NCBI GenBank assembly: GCA_026545225.1
Contig: CM048853.1
Coordinates: 54,145,755 to 54,209,754 of the forward strand
DNA: 64,000 bases
Source of the DNA: Cornus controversa
Lineage: Eukaryota; Streptophyta; Magnoliopsida; Cornales; Cornaceae
Reading direction: 5' to 3'
Below, in pieces: positions 10,859 to 21,556 of this stretch (its first letter is position 1; each line of letters opens with the position of its first letter). The position numbers and the translations under genes are program-made. The notes under the pieces are model-generated. The model worked only from the letters and a program-made list of their open reading frames with translations, did not search any database and was not told where the DNA came from.

Positions 10859-11733
10859 ATTACGTCTCTTTGCCTTTTAAAATGTTATGATTAGTTTTTG
10901 TATAAGGAAAGTTTTACTTAAACATTATTTTTTATCTCCAAATCTTTTTACTTTTGAAAAGATAACATATGAGAAATTTGAATAAATAAATTATCTCTTC
11001 AAATCACTTCTAATCCTTTCTTTTCTCTTCTTTTAACAAATTAAACATAAAAAACACTACCACTCCCTTTCTTTTATTTTCTTTTCTATTCCTATCCAAA
11101 TTAGCCATTCGTGCAAGCATACAACTCTCAATTAGATTAAACGAGAAAGTGTGCCATTGACTTAATAGTAAATTCACATTGTAAGATTTTTTGGACTAAA
11201 AATATATTAAAATAAGGAGGGCAGAAGAATAATTTTAGTTAGACCATTAGTGTACACTAGTTACTTAGATTCAATTCAAGGCCGGTGATATTATCTAAAC
11301 TAGTGGAGAGGTGTCTATTATTAAACCAATCTGAATGCAGGGAAAACGTAATTTACACAAAAAAAAAAAAAAAACTAAATTATTTAAATAAATAAAAAAA
11401 TAGTATTAACACGTGGCTACAACTTTGTGAATTTTCGTCACAAACATTTCAGGTCAATTTTTTTATTTTTTTAATATGTGAAATGTCCTGATTGCGCATG
11501 ATTACTTAAATATATTTTAATATAAAAATATCAGTATAGAAAAATGACCACAGTGCCCTAAATTTAATTACTATTTTATTTTATGTTAATATTATTATTT
11601 ATGAAAATAATTATGTATATTAGGTTATATATATTATAATGTATATATATAAATGAATATAGAAAAAAAATAGAAATTTAATAATTTTTTATTTTTTGTT
11701 AACATTATTATTTATGAAAATAAATAATTATAT
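10859..11733. other. AT-rich intergenic DNA
   Basis: No gene or bounded element was recognised. The text around 11090-11105 (tatccaaattagcc) resembles ends seen near 44625-44640, so fragments of a dispersed repeat may be present. An A-run lies at 11360-11374. Confidence 0.5.
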
Positions 11734-11741
11734 ATATATAG

Positions 11742-12359
11742 TAGGGGTGCAACTTGGGTTGGGCAACCCGAACCCAACTCGAGCCCAACCCGATTTTTTA
11801 TAGGTTTGGGCAACTATTTTTGCAATTAGGATTGAGCCTAGGTTGAAAAATCTCAACCCGAACTTAATTAGAGTTGGGCTTGGGTTGAGGTGCCAACAAC
11901 CCGAGCCCAACTCAAACCCGAATTGTAATATTATTTTTATACATATTTTTTATTTTAAATATATTATATATAATATTCAAATTATGATAACCTTTTTCTT
12001 TTCAATTTCCTTTATTTAAATCTTAATTTAGTGTATGTTCACACTTTGGATAATTAATTTCCTAAAAATTTATTTGTAATTTTTTAGAAATTTGCATTAA
12101 GTTCTTAATTTTTTTTGTGTTTAGGAATAATCTAATGTAAAACTTATTAAAGATCACTTTAAATTTTTAACATAGAGATTGGTGATATAGATAACCCGAA
12201 TTAACCCGACTTTCTAACCCGAAATATCAACCCGAGTTTAAAAATTTAAGGATAGGTTGGGCTAGGGTTGAAAGTAGGGTTAGGGTTGAATATTTCATAT
12301 GTAAGATTAAGCCCGAGTTGTACCTCTAACCCGCCCAACTCGTCTGAATTACAGCCCTA
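11742..12359. mobile_element. hAT-like MITE with 8-bp target-site duplication
   Basis: A 618-bp non-coding element. Its ends are taggggtgcaac on the left and ttacagccct(a) on the right, imperfect terminal inverted repeats of the TAGGG type. An exact 8-bp duplication atatatag flanks it (11734-11741 and 12360-12367), the length hAT transposases make. The subterminal regions are rich in cccgaaccc / gggttgggc words. A diverged relative lies at about 36345-36885. No transposase is encoded. Confidence 0.8.
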
Positions 12360-12367
12360 ATATATAG

Positions 12368-12700
12368 GTGATATATATTATGGTATATATATATATAGAG
12401 AGAGAGTGAGAGTGAGAGAGAGAAAGGAAAGAAATTTAATTACTTTTTTATTTTATGTTAACATTATTATTTATGGAAGTAAATAGTTATATATAGCTTA
12501 CATATATTATAGTAAATATATAGGTATATTTAAAAGGGTATTTTGGTCCATTAGATAAGGTTAAATGAGTAAATTTATTATTGAAATGGGTTATGTCATA
12601 AGTCAAATGGTAGTATGGTTATTTGACACGGTAGGCAGGAGGGAGTGCATGTGATATACGACGCAAATCAATGAGGCTATGAATGCATTTTAATAAATAA
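12368..12700. other. AT-rich spacer with GA microsatellite
   Basis: A run of gagagag(t) repeats at about 12401-12425 follows a (ta)n tract. Nothing coding was seen. The start of the LINE at about 12.7 kb is not sharply defined, and no duplication matching the sequence after its poly(A) tail was found. Confidence 0.5.
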
Positions 12701-12741
12701 AAAAAAGAACTTAAAGGATGAATCGCCTGTTTGAATGAGAA

Positions 12742-14954
12742 ATGAGATCTTTCCTAGACATGACAAGGCTTCCCAACCTTTCTATGTCCGGCAAAGTTGA
12801 AAGCCTGATAACAGAGAGAGGACATGTGCTCCGAGTGGCTGATAGAAACACAGATAAAAGAAGAGCAATGTTCCACACGTGCTTGGTTGGGAGATTCGAC
12901 AGAGAGGTGGGAAGTTTAGCAAGAATAGAAGAATGGACAAAGAGAGCATGGAAAGTGTCAAGTGGTGTAAAGATTTTAACCCTGCATGACTCCCTTCTGT
13001 TGTTCAAGTTTTCGTCGGAGAATAAGGCTACGAGAGTACTGAAAGAGGGAAAGAGAATGTGAGGCGAGGCTTTGCTGCTGTTAGATGTCTGATATTTTAG
13101 GGTGGGCCGTGCGGGCTTGCTGAAACAAAAGAAAGGAAGAAGAGTTTCAATCTATGGTCTTCCATTACACCTTTGGTGTTATAAACTTTTCGTAGCAATC
13201 AGAGATCTATGCGGAGGGTTCCGAAACGTAGAGGTGAATGACATGATTGACACAGAAAGGGTGATAATCACAATCAAGGATGGCGGTACAATCCCACTGT
13301 TCGTTCTGATCGAAGACGAGCGAGTCACTTACAAAGTGAGTTGTCGGAATAGATTGTTCCAAAGCTGGTATCGAGGCACGAATCACTGGTAGGGAGAGAC
13401 GTCAGTCAACTAATGACGGAGGATGAGTGGTGGAGACAAAACTGTAAGATAGCCGAAGAGGAAATCAGCAAGACTTCGGCACCAAAGGGCATTAAAGCAA
13501 GAAGATAGAGGCGATGGCGAGCCCACGCGCATGAGATGAGTGGTGGACAAAGGAGAGAGCTTTTGAAACATGTCAATGAAACAGAAATGGATAAGGATAA
13601 AGCTGGATTTCGCAGGACACATGGTAGCGTCATTAACGGATCAAATTTGAAAAGAAATCACAACAATTCCTTTCTAGATTTAAATTCAAATGTATATGGG
13701 CCTTTAAATGGGCCCAACGGGAATGGATCCAAAATAAGCAACAATATGGGCTCATTTAGAAAACTTATGGCTCAAAACAGATTCGATATCCTGGGCCCAA
13801 AAAGAAGACATGATCTTATGGCCCAAACCATATAGTCTGTTGACAACCTTCAAAAGTCCAGAATAAAGTCGAGCTTTCATCGTAGAGAAGACGAACAAAG
13901 AGCAAACAAAGCCGACATCTACAAGAGACGAAGGGAGGTCGACAAAGGAGATGAAAGAAGAAAGCAAACACAGGCAATCTAGACTGAGAATCAGATAACC
14001 CAAAACAAAAGAAACAAGAGGAGACTAAAATGAACAAAAGCTAAGAAGGAAAAATGAGTACCAAGGTCTAAAATGGGAATCACTGGAAAATCTAAGGTAA
14101 GTAGCCATTTCCATGATCTTTCTAGCTCTTCATCTCTTCTGGTGGGTGCGGACGTCGAGGAGAGTGGAAGATGGGTGTGGGCGAAATGAGAAAGACGTTG
14201 TCGATAGTGCCAAAACTAAAAATGTTGTGGATGCGGTGGTCTGCAATCCTATGAGTGAGAGTATCGAGGAGGTTAACATCTGTTGCAGTAAGGAAGAGGA
14301 TGAATTGACTTTATGCATTGGCAAGGGGGTCAAGTTGTAACTTAGAGCAGAGACAGCAAATGTTCTGCTGGAAGAGCTAAGATTGCATAGAGGAAGTGAA
14401 CATCCAGGCAAGAACACGAACAAGGAATTACCAGCTGCTGCAGAGATGGGTAGTGTTCTAGACACAAACACAGACATACACAAACAGGTAAGGGACAGAG
14501 CTGGGTGTAAATGTAGTGGACACAGTAGATCTCCAAAAAGATAATGAGGGATTTTTGGTCCAACAACAGCAAAAAAGAGGTTGGAGTGGGACATATTCTT
14601 GAATCTTTGCTCCTTCCCCTGCCAATTTGGGAATGCAATGAAGAGTCAGGGGTTGATATCTCGTTAGCAGTAGCTGGAGTAGCAAGGAAGGAGGACAAAA
14701 ATGACATCCCATCAGTGGTAGAAGTTCATGGAGATAGTATTGTGAGTAATGTTGAGGAAATGGGAGAGCTAATGGGTCTCACGTTCGATAGGGATGATGG
14801 GCTGGACCTTGAAACATTTCATTCACTTGTGCAAGGATGGGATCAAATTAATTGCAAAAAGAGTTCGTCTAAGAAGGGGGAAAGAGAACTCAGAAACCTG
14901 ATCTTCTATATGAATTATGACGGGAGAAATGGGGGAGAGGAGCAGTGGGGGTAG
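12742..14954 (+). pseudogene. LINE ORF1 (DUF4283-type nucleic-acid-binding protein), broken
   Basis: Plant LINE ORF1 proteins are thought to coat the element RNA. The first 106-codon block contains FDREVGSLARIEEW and ILTLHDSLLLFKFSSENKAT, the DUF4283 pattern. After a stop near 13060 the same protein resumes with RRVSIYGLPLHLWCYKLF, RDLCGGFRNVEV and IIIKDGG-like text at about 13140-13300. Later parts (about 13536-13835, 14113-14340 and 14544-14954) are low-complexity, acidic and serine-rich linker sequence in shifting frames. No intact zinc knuckle was noticed. Confidence 0.75.
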
Positions 14955-14989
14955 AAGGGGAGAGGGAAGGGGAAAAGAATTGGTGTGTT

Positions 14990-17900
14990 ATGAAGCTTAA
15001 AATAGTGTCGTGGAACGTCCGGGGGCTAAATGATCTGAACAAAAGGATAGTGGTGAAGTCCCTAATCCGTAGGTGGGAGACACACATTGTTTACATTCAA
15101 GAATCCAATATAACTGAAGTGACAGATGGATTGATGAGGAGTTTGTGGGGAGGTAGATTCATTGAATGGGATGTCCTTGAAGCAGTAGGATCGTCGGGGG
15201 CATCGTGATTTTTTGGGATAAGAGATGGGTTTCAAAAGTAGATTCGTGGAAAGGGAGGTCTTCTCTATCTATGTTGCTTTCTTTGGAGGAGGACGGATCC
15301 CACTCAATCTTCTCTGGGGTGTATGGACTGGTAGGGGGCATGGAGAGGAGAGGGTTATGGGAGGAGCTGGAGTCTGTCAAATTGAGGTGGTCGGGGTTGT
15401 GGTATGTGGGAGGAGACTTTAATGAGATAAGGGACCCTAGTGAGGGATCTTCAGGGGGGAGAAGAATGCTTGCTGCGGGAGTTCTCCGAATTCATTAACG
15501 TTCTTCAGCTTATTGACCTCCCTATGGAAGGTGCTCGATATACTTGGTCGAGCGATAGAAAGCATCCTACACTCTCTCGACTCGATAGATTTCTAATTTC
15601 GAATAATTTAGAGGAGAAATTTCTGGATGTGGCTCAAGTAGCTTTGGCTAGAGCGGTGTCGGATCATATTCCCATTATTCTGGATTGCGGGGATTTTAGT
15701 AGAGGGCGATCTCCTTTTCGGTTTAAAAATATGTGGTTAAAAATGGAGGGCTTCAAAAATAAAGTTCAAAATTGGTGGGCAAGTTATGAGTGCAAGGGTA
15801 ACGTAAGCTACCGATTGGAAAACAAACTAAAGCGGTTGAAAGAATATATTAGAAAGTGGAACAAGGAAGTCTTTGGAAATCTTAACTGGCGCAAGAACAG
15901 AGCGCTATCTGAAATTGTAGAGCTTGAGTGTAAGGAGGGGGAAGAGGGCCTTAGCGAAATGGAGATTGGCAGAAGGGAGGAGTGCAAGGCCGAGTTCGGG
16001 GAGATTGGAATGATGGAGGAAATTTCCCGGAGACAGAAGTCCAGAGCACTGTGGCTGAAAGAAAAAGATCGGAACACCAAATTCTTTCACAGACTTGCGA
16101 ATGCTCGTAGAAGGGGAAATCACATAGGCAAGATCCGAATAGATGGGAATCTGTTATCAAGAGCAGAGGATATTTAGAGAGGAATTGTGGCCTTCTATCA
16201 ACAGTTTTATATAGAAAACTCTAGGCACAGGCCTTTGTTGGGAGGTCTTGAGTTTGCAAGCATATCAGAGGAAGATAGGATTTGGGTGGAGAGACCCTTT
16301 GAGGAAGAGGAGGCGGGGGAGGCTTTAAGGAGCTGTGCCAGAGTTAAAGCTCCTAGGCCCGATGGTTTCACGATGGCTTTCTTGCATCAAAATTGGGAAG
16401 TGGTTAAATCGAAAGTGATGGAGGCACTTAGTGAGTTCCATTCAACAGGGAATTTTGAGAAGAACCTCAATGCATCCTTTATCATCCTTATCCCAAATAA
16501 GGGCGGAGCTGTTGATGCTAAGGATTTTAGGCCAATTAGCTTGGTGGGTCTGATATATAAAATTTTTGCTAAAGTTCTTGTTAATCAGTTGAAGAGGGTC
16601 TTAGATATGGTAATTTTAAATACACAGAATTCTTTCGTGGGAGGTAAATAGATTCTGGATTCTGTGCTGATTGCGAGTGAATGTGTGGAGGCAAGGATTA
16701 GAAGTGGACAACCCAAAATCGTATGCAAGCTGGACATTGAAAATGCATATGACCATGTAAGCTGGGACTTCTTACTGTATTTATTAGAGAGGATGGGCTG
16801 GGGGCCTAGATGGAGCAGATGGATCCACCAATGTATTTCGGCAGTTCGATTTTCTGTTTTGGTGAATGGGTCCCCAGCTGATTTTTTTTCTAGCTCTCGG
16901 GGATTGAGGCAGGGAGATCCGTTATCATCTTTTTTGTTTATCATCGTCATGGAAGCCTTTAGTAGGATGATAAAAAGGGTAGAGGAGCTAGGAATGATCA
17001 GAGGGTTTCGAGTAGGGAGAGAGCCTAATCATTTAGTGGTATCTCATTTGCTTTATGTAGATGATACCATTATTTTTTGCTAGGCAAGGGAGGATCAACT
17101 GAGACACTTGAAGTACATCTTGATATGCTTTCAGGTGGTTTCTGGCCTGAAAATCAATATTGAAAAAAGTGAGTTGGTGCCAGTCAGGGAAGTGGTCGGA
17201 ATTCACGAGTTCGCTGATATTCTGGACGGAGTTGGCTCATTTCTGACTTCTTACTTAGGGATGCCGTTGGGAGCGTCGACGAGAATGGTCTCCATGTGGG
17301 ACCCTGTAGTAGAGTGGTTAGAGAAAAGGTTTGCAGGTTGGAAAAAATAGTACTTATCGAAAGGAGGGCGCCTTACTCTAATGAATAGCACTCTTTCGAA
17401 TCTTCCAACTTATTTTTTGTCCTAATTTTTTATGTCGATGTCAGTTGTGAGGAAGCTCGAGAGGATTCAAAACAAGTTCTTGTAGGGTGATTTAGGGGAT
17501 GAGTTCAAATACCATCTAGTGGGTTGGGGGAAGGTGTACACCCCGATTCAAAAAGGAGGTGTGGGAATAAGGAGATTAGAACTGTTTAATATGGCGTTAT
17601 TGGGCAAATGGCTTTGGCGCTTCGAAACTGGGAGGTCCAGATTGTGGAAGAGGGTTGTTGTTAGTCGGGGTGGAGAAGAAGTTGGTGGTTAGCGGTCTAC
17701 GGAAATCAACCTCTTTACAGGGGTGGGGGGTTGGAAAAGTATTCGAAAAGAATGGGATAAGTTTTCCAAATTCATTCGGTTTAAAGTAAGAAATGGGAGA
17801 CATTAGTTTTTAAGAAGACGTGTGGTGCGGGGATCTATCTTTGGCATGTAGGTTCCCTAAATTTTTTAGGATTACCTCGAATAAACAAGGCTTAGTGACC

Positions 17901-18596
17901 GACTGTTATCAGCTTGATAGCAGAAGACTGTCTTGGGATGTGAGCTTTCGTTGGACTTTTCATGATTGAGAGCTCTTAGAGGTAGTGGAATTTCTTACCA
18001 TTTTGTATAATCAAGTGATCAAGGGAGAGGGGATAGACGAGATGGAGTGGACGGGATCCAAGAGGGGAACCTTTGAGGTTCGTTCCTATTATAGACTCCT
18101 CTCAGACCCCACGAGTCCCACTTTTCCTTGGAAGGTTATTTGGAGAACAAAGGCCCCCGTGAATGTGGTCTTTTTCACTTGGATAGCTACCTTAGGAAAG
18201 ATTCTTACCATTGATAACCTCAAGAGAAAAGGTCACATTATGATAAATTGGTGTTGCATGTGCAAGAGGTCAAAGAAAACGATGAACCATATTCTTTTAC
18301 ATTACACAGTAGAGAGGAACGATTGGTCTATGTTCCTGGTTGCGTTTAGTATGGACTGGGTGTTTCCCAGATCCACAAAGGATTTGATCGAGGCTTGGAT
18401 AGGGTGTACAGTGGACAGCCGAGTCAGGGATGCTTGGAGGCTCAATCCCCTTTGTTTATGGTGGGGTTTGTGGTAGGAGAGGAATAGGAGGCGCTTTGAG
18501 GATGTGGAGTCTTCTATTTGGTCTCTCAAATACAAAATTCTAACATTTTTATTTTTTGGGTATACGAAAAATTTTGTACATCGGATGGTCAAATAG
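14990..18596 (+). pseudogene. LINE ORF2 (endonuclease, reverse transcriptase, zf-RVT), broken
   Basis: Encodes the enzyme for target-primed reverse transcription. The APE-type endonuclease starts MKLKIVSWNVRGLND (14990) with the catalytic-region blocks YIQES, GGDFNEIRD (about 15405-15435), LDRFLISNN and SDHIPIILD (about 15658-15685). A frameshift near 15205 and another near 15460 interrupt it. The reverse transcriptase includes [63 protein letters not shown] and the active site YVDDT (about 17057-17070; YADDT or FADDT is usual). The C-terminal zinc-binding domain reads WRTKAPVNVVFFTWIA, then CCMCKRSKKTMNHILLHYT. In-frame stops occur at about 16175, 16650, 17081, 17348, 17487, 17968 and 18474. 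The final block ERNRRRFED follows the last of these. Confidence 0.9.
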
Positions 18597-18718
18597 TGGA
18601 CTTTCTTGATAACTTAAGATTTTAGTTGGCCGGTTTCCCGCTCTTTGTAAATTCTCGGGTTCGCTCCCCTTTGAGCGTCTTTCTAATGGAATTTTATTTA
18701 TCAAAAAAAAAAATACTA

Positions 18719-19999
18719 CAAATACCAAATAATATTGGTGTACAAAATAAGTATTTGACAACTCCAACGAATTTGGTATCAACCAAGTTTCACCATTCAT
18801 CTTTCACCTTTTGATCCAAAATACCCCTAAAAGTCAAATGTGTGAACCACTGCCATCCTCACCAACCAGCGACACCACCACAACTACCAGCGGCACCACC
18901 ACCATCCCCACCCCACAACCACATCTACCCCTGTTACTGTTCAACAATCAAACTAAATACCCAAGCAACCCACAACCACCAACCCATCTTCTCCGGTGAC
19001 ACACCGTCGGTGCATTTCAATGTAGCCTATTACAACACAGTTTACGATTTCCCTTTCACACAAACTTCGTTCAAGGATACCATACCTCTAACCTTCAGTT
19101 ATTATAACCGAATCTGTCTTTATCATTTTAACCCAAATTTCATCTCAAATAAAACCACAGAACATTAATTTATATCTAAGGGAAAATACCTTTCACAACC
19201 ATGGCCTTGTTTGGCCATTACCGGATTAAGAATTTATCTACGTTTCATATACTCAACCCTTAATTCCTTCAATCATCTCCCAATAGTTCAAATCAACCCA
19301 ATCAATTGCAATATCAGTACCATGAGACCGTTCAGACACCTATTTTCACAATCAGTGCATCGATGCTTGATTACATACGATTTTGTCTAGGTTGCAATTG
19401 TTCATATATACAATTGAGAAGAGAGATTGTGTCCCAAATGATCATTTTGTTCCTTATATCCTAGTCGTGGACACAAATCACGACGAATCCAAATCAATTA
19501 TCTCATCACCATTTTCGTAGCACCGTCTCTTATCCATCATCGTCGGCCGACTCTTCAGATGTTCAGTGCAGTAAAATTGATGTGGTTGTTCAGATGAAAA
19601 TTGATGTTCACTATGGCGACTATTCAGATGAAAATTGATGTGGTTGTTTCTCTCTCTCGTCCCAATCAAGTCATGTTTGTGTCTATCGATGTTTATTTTG
19701 TGTTTGGTAGGCTGGGATTTTAATTAAATATTGTTAGAAGAAGAAGATGAACAATGTTTAATTAGGAGTATTAAGAAATCGCTGATTAAGGTTTTGTGAA
19801 GAGTATGAACAATGATTTGGGGTTTTCGTGGAGAAGATCAAAAGTGATTTGGTTGTGTGGTGGAGAGGTGGTTGATACGGCTGTGGTGGTGGTGGTGTTT
19901 GGGTTATAGAGGGATTTGTTTTTTACCAAAATCGTATAACTGCACATTGTAATTATTTTGTGCTAATTAATTTTTTACATTAATATTATTTCGTATTTG
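18719..19999. mobile_element. Candidate TIR element directly after the LINE tail
   Basis: The left end, caaataccaaataatattgg (18719 on), resembles the reverse complement of the right end, caaatacgaaataatatta (19999 back). Similarity continues into ttttggta-type text about 70 bp inside. Between the ends is 1.28 kb without a transposase. It includes a C-rich, proline- and threonine-coding stretch (18843-19000) and repeated copies of ttcagatgaaaattgatgt (about 19580-19640). No target duplication was found. The class is uncertain; a non-autonomous Mutator-like element is plausible. Confidence 0.5.
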
Positions 20000-20788
20000 T
20001 TGTATTTATAATTATACAAAGTTTTATTAAATTGTTCCAAAACACTAATCACTTAAGAAATGTCATTTGGAAGGATAATTTGTTACTTGGGTATTTTTTT
20101 TGTGGAACCCACGATGAAAAGATATATCTGAATATTATATTGAGTCAACAGAATTGTAGGTTTGTCCTAAAGGCTCGATTTACCTCAGAAATTTCATTGA
20201 GAGAGCACAAAAGCATGTTTAAAGGCCATCAAAGAGGTTTGATTACAACTTCTTGTACTTTTAGTATTAAAGATGAAAAATGAATAACAAAGTCATAGCA
20301 ATAAATAAGAGGGGGAGGGGGGGGGGGGGGGAGAATGAGCAGAATCATTGTCTTTCTATGTATATATTTAAGGTATATTTAAGAAAGTAAATAGAGTGTT
20401 TATTGTAGATTTTATATAACTTTAGTTGACTGTTTATTATTTTCTTTTTTAGCTCCATAATTAAGCGTGTTTAGACGAAAGTAGTACTCAGAACTCTTCT
20501 AGTGTTGCACCCCTTTTGCCTGTGATCTTTCCTTTTTTTTTTGTTTTTCACCTATTCTTCAACTAAAAGTAAAAAAAAAAAAACATAAAAGAAAAATGCA
20601 AGAAAGAAATAAAATAAAAATGCAAGAGAGAAATGTACATAATACCCCTTAGTAGCCAAGTATACATGTTAAGATTGGTGAGAGACAGCCTAGACGAAAT
20701 TTAGGCACATCATGTATTTTTCAGACAGTTTACCCAACCTATATATAGAGCACAATTTCCATCTCTTAACGACGATACAGAAAATTAC
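20000..20788. other. Intergenic DNA with a G-run
   Basis: No gene was recognised. A purine run at 20310-20333 contains G5, A and then G15 (20317-20331). It is the strongest homopolymer G tract in the window and could form a G-quadruplex or i-motif. A poly(T)/poly(A) pair lies at about 20530-20585. Confidence 0.55.
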
Positions 20789-21556
20789 TGTTAAGTCATA
20801 CTTTTCCTATTGGAAAACAAATAAGTCTTAAAAAATTTATTTTTGAATTAATAAGTCTTACTTTTTTCATTGAAAGACAAATAAGTCCTAAAAATTTTTC
20901 TTTAGGACCAACAAGTCCTAATTTTTTCATTAAAAGACAAATAAGTCTTAAAAAATTTCTTTTAAGACCAATAAGTCTACTTTTGAATATTTTTTCCCAT
21001 TTAAGTCATAAATCACTAAATCTTCAATTTATACCCTTAATAAATTATATACTATTTGTAATATTAGATATAAAATTTCAACTCAAATTACCCTTATAAA
21101 AGTAGACATAAAATTTGAATAAAAAGGTAAAAAATGCATGTTATTAATTTTTTATAGAATAATTAATTTTTTGTACTAAAATCGTATATTCAAAATTTAA
21201 ATAAAATTAATTATTATTCAAAAATTATAATTCAATATTATTAAGTAATTAATTAAAACTTAAAGGAATATATAAAAAATATACTATATATCAATTCTTG
21301 GATAAATATATAATTATAAAATTTTACTTCTATTTATTTATGGTGTAAATGAAATATGAAGTGATTTAGAACTTAAAAGAGAAATAATTTTTTTAAATTC
21401 AAAAGTAGGACTTGTTAGTCCTAAATAATTTTTTTTAAGATTTATATATCTTTCAATGAGAAAAGTAGGACTTATTAGTCCTAAAAAAAATTTTGGCAGG
21501 TCTTATTGGTTTTAAATTTTATTTTTAAGACTTATTTATATTTTAAGAGTAAAGTG
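20789..21556. mobile_element. Foldback-type element with 60-bp tandem units in its arms
   Basis: The left arm holds three 60-bp tandem units starting at 20794, 20854 and 20914, and a partial fourth at 20974. Each reads agtc(c/t)ta…ttcattgaaagacaaataag…. The right arm (about 21402-21556) carries about 2.5 reverse-complement units (aagtaggacttgttagtcct, ttcaatgagaaaagtaggac and so on). Tandem repeats inside inverted arms are the layout of foldback elements. The centre is AT-rich and non-coding. Confidence 0.65.

Larger units (their letters stand above)
12711..18713 (+). mobile_element. L1-type LINE, nearly full length, inactive
   Basis: The element runs 5' to 3' as an ORF1 with a DUF4283-like domain, then an ORF2 with endonuclease, reverse transcriptase and a terminal zinc-binding (zf-RVT) domain. 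A short 3' untranslated region ends in an A11 tail at 18703-18713. This is the standard layout of plant L1 elements. Multiple stops and frameshifts in both ORFs show it is dead. GC content is visibly higher than in the surroundings. A separate inverted-repeat element starts only a few bases after the tail (18719). Confidence 0.9.

Noticed and set aside
18842..19168. Proline/histidine-rich 108-codon open frame
   Set aside because: C-rich low-complexity sequence inside a candidate TIR element; no conserved pattern.
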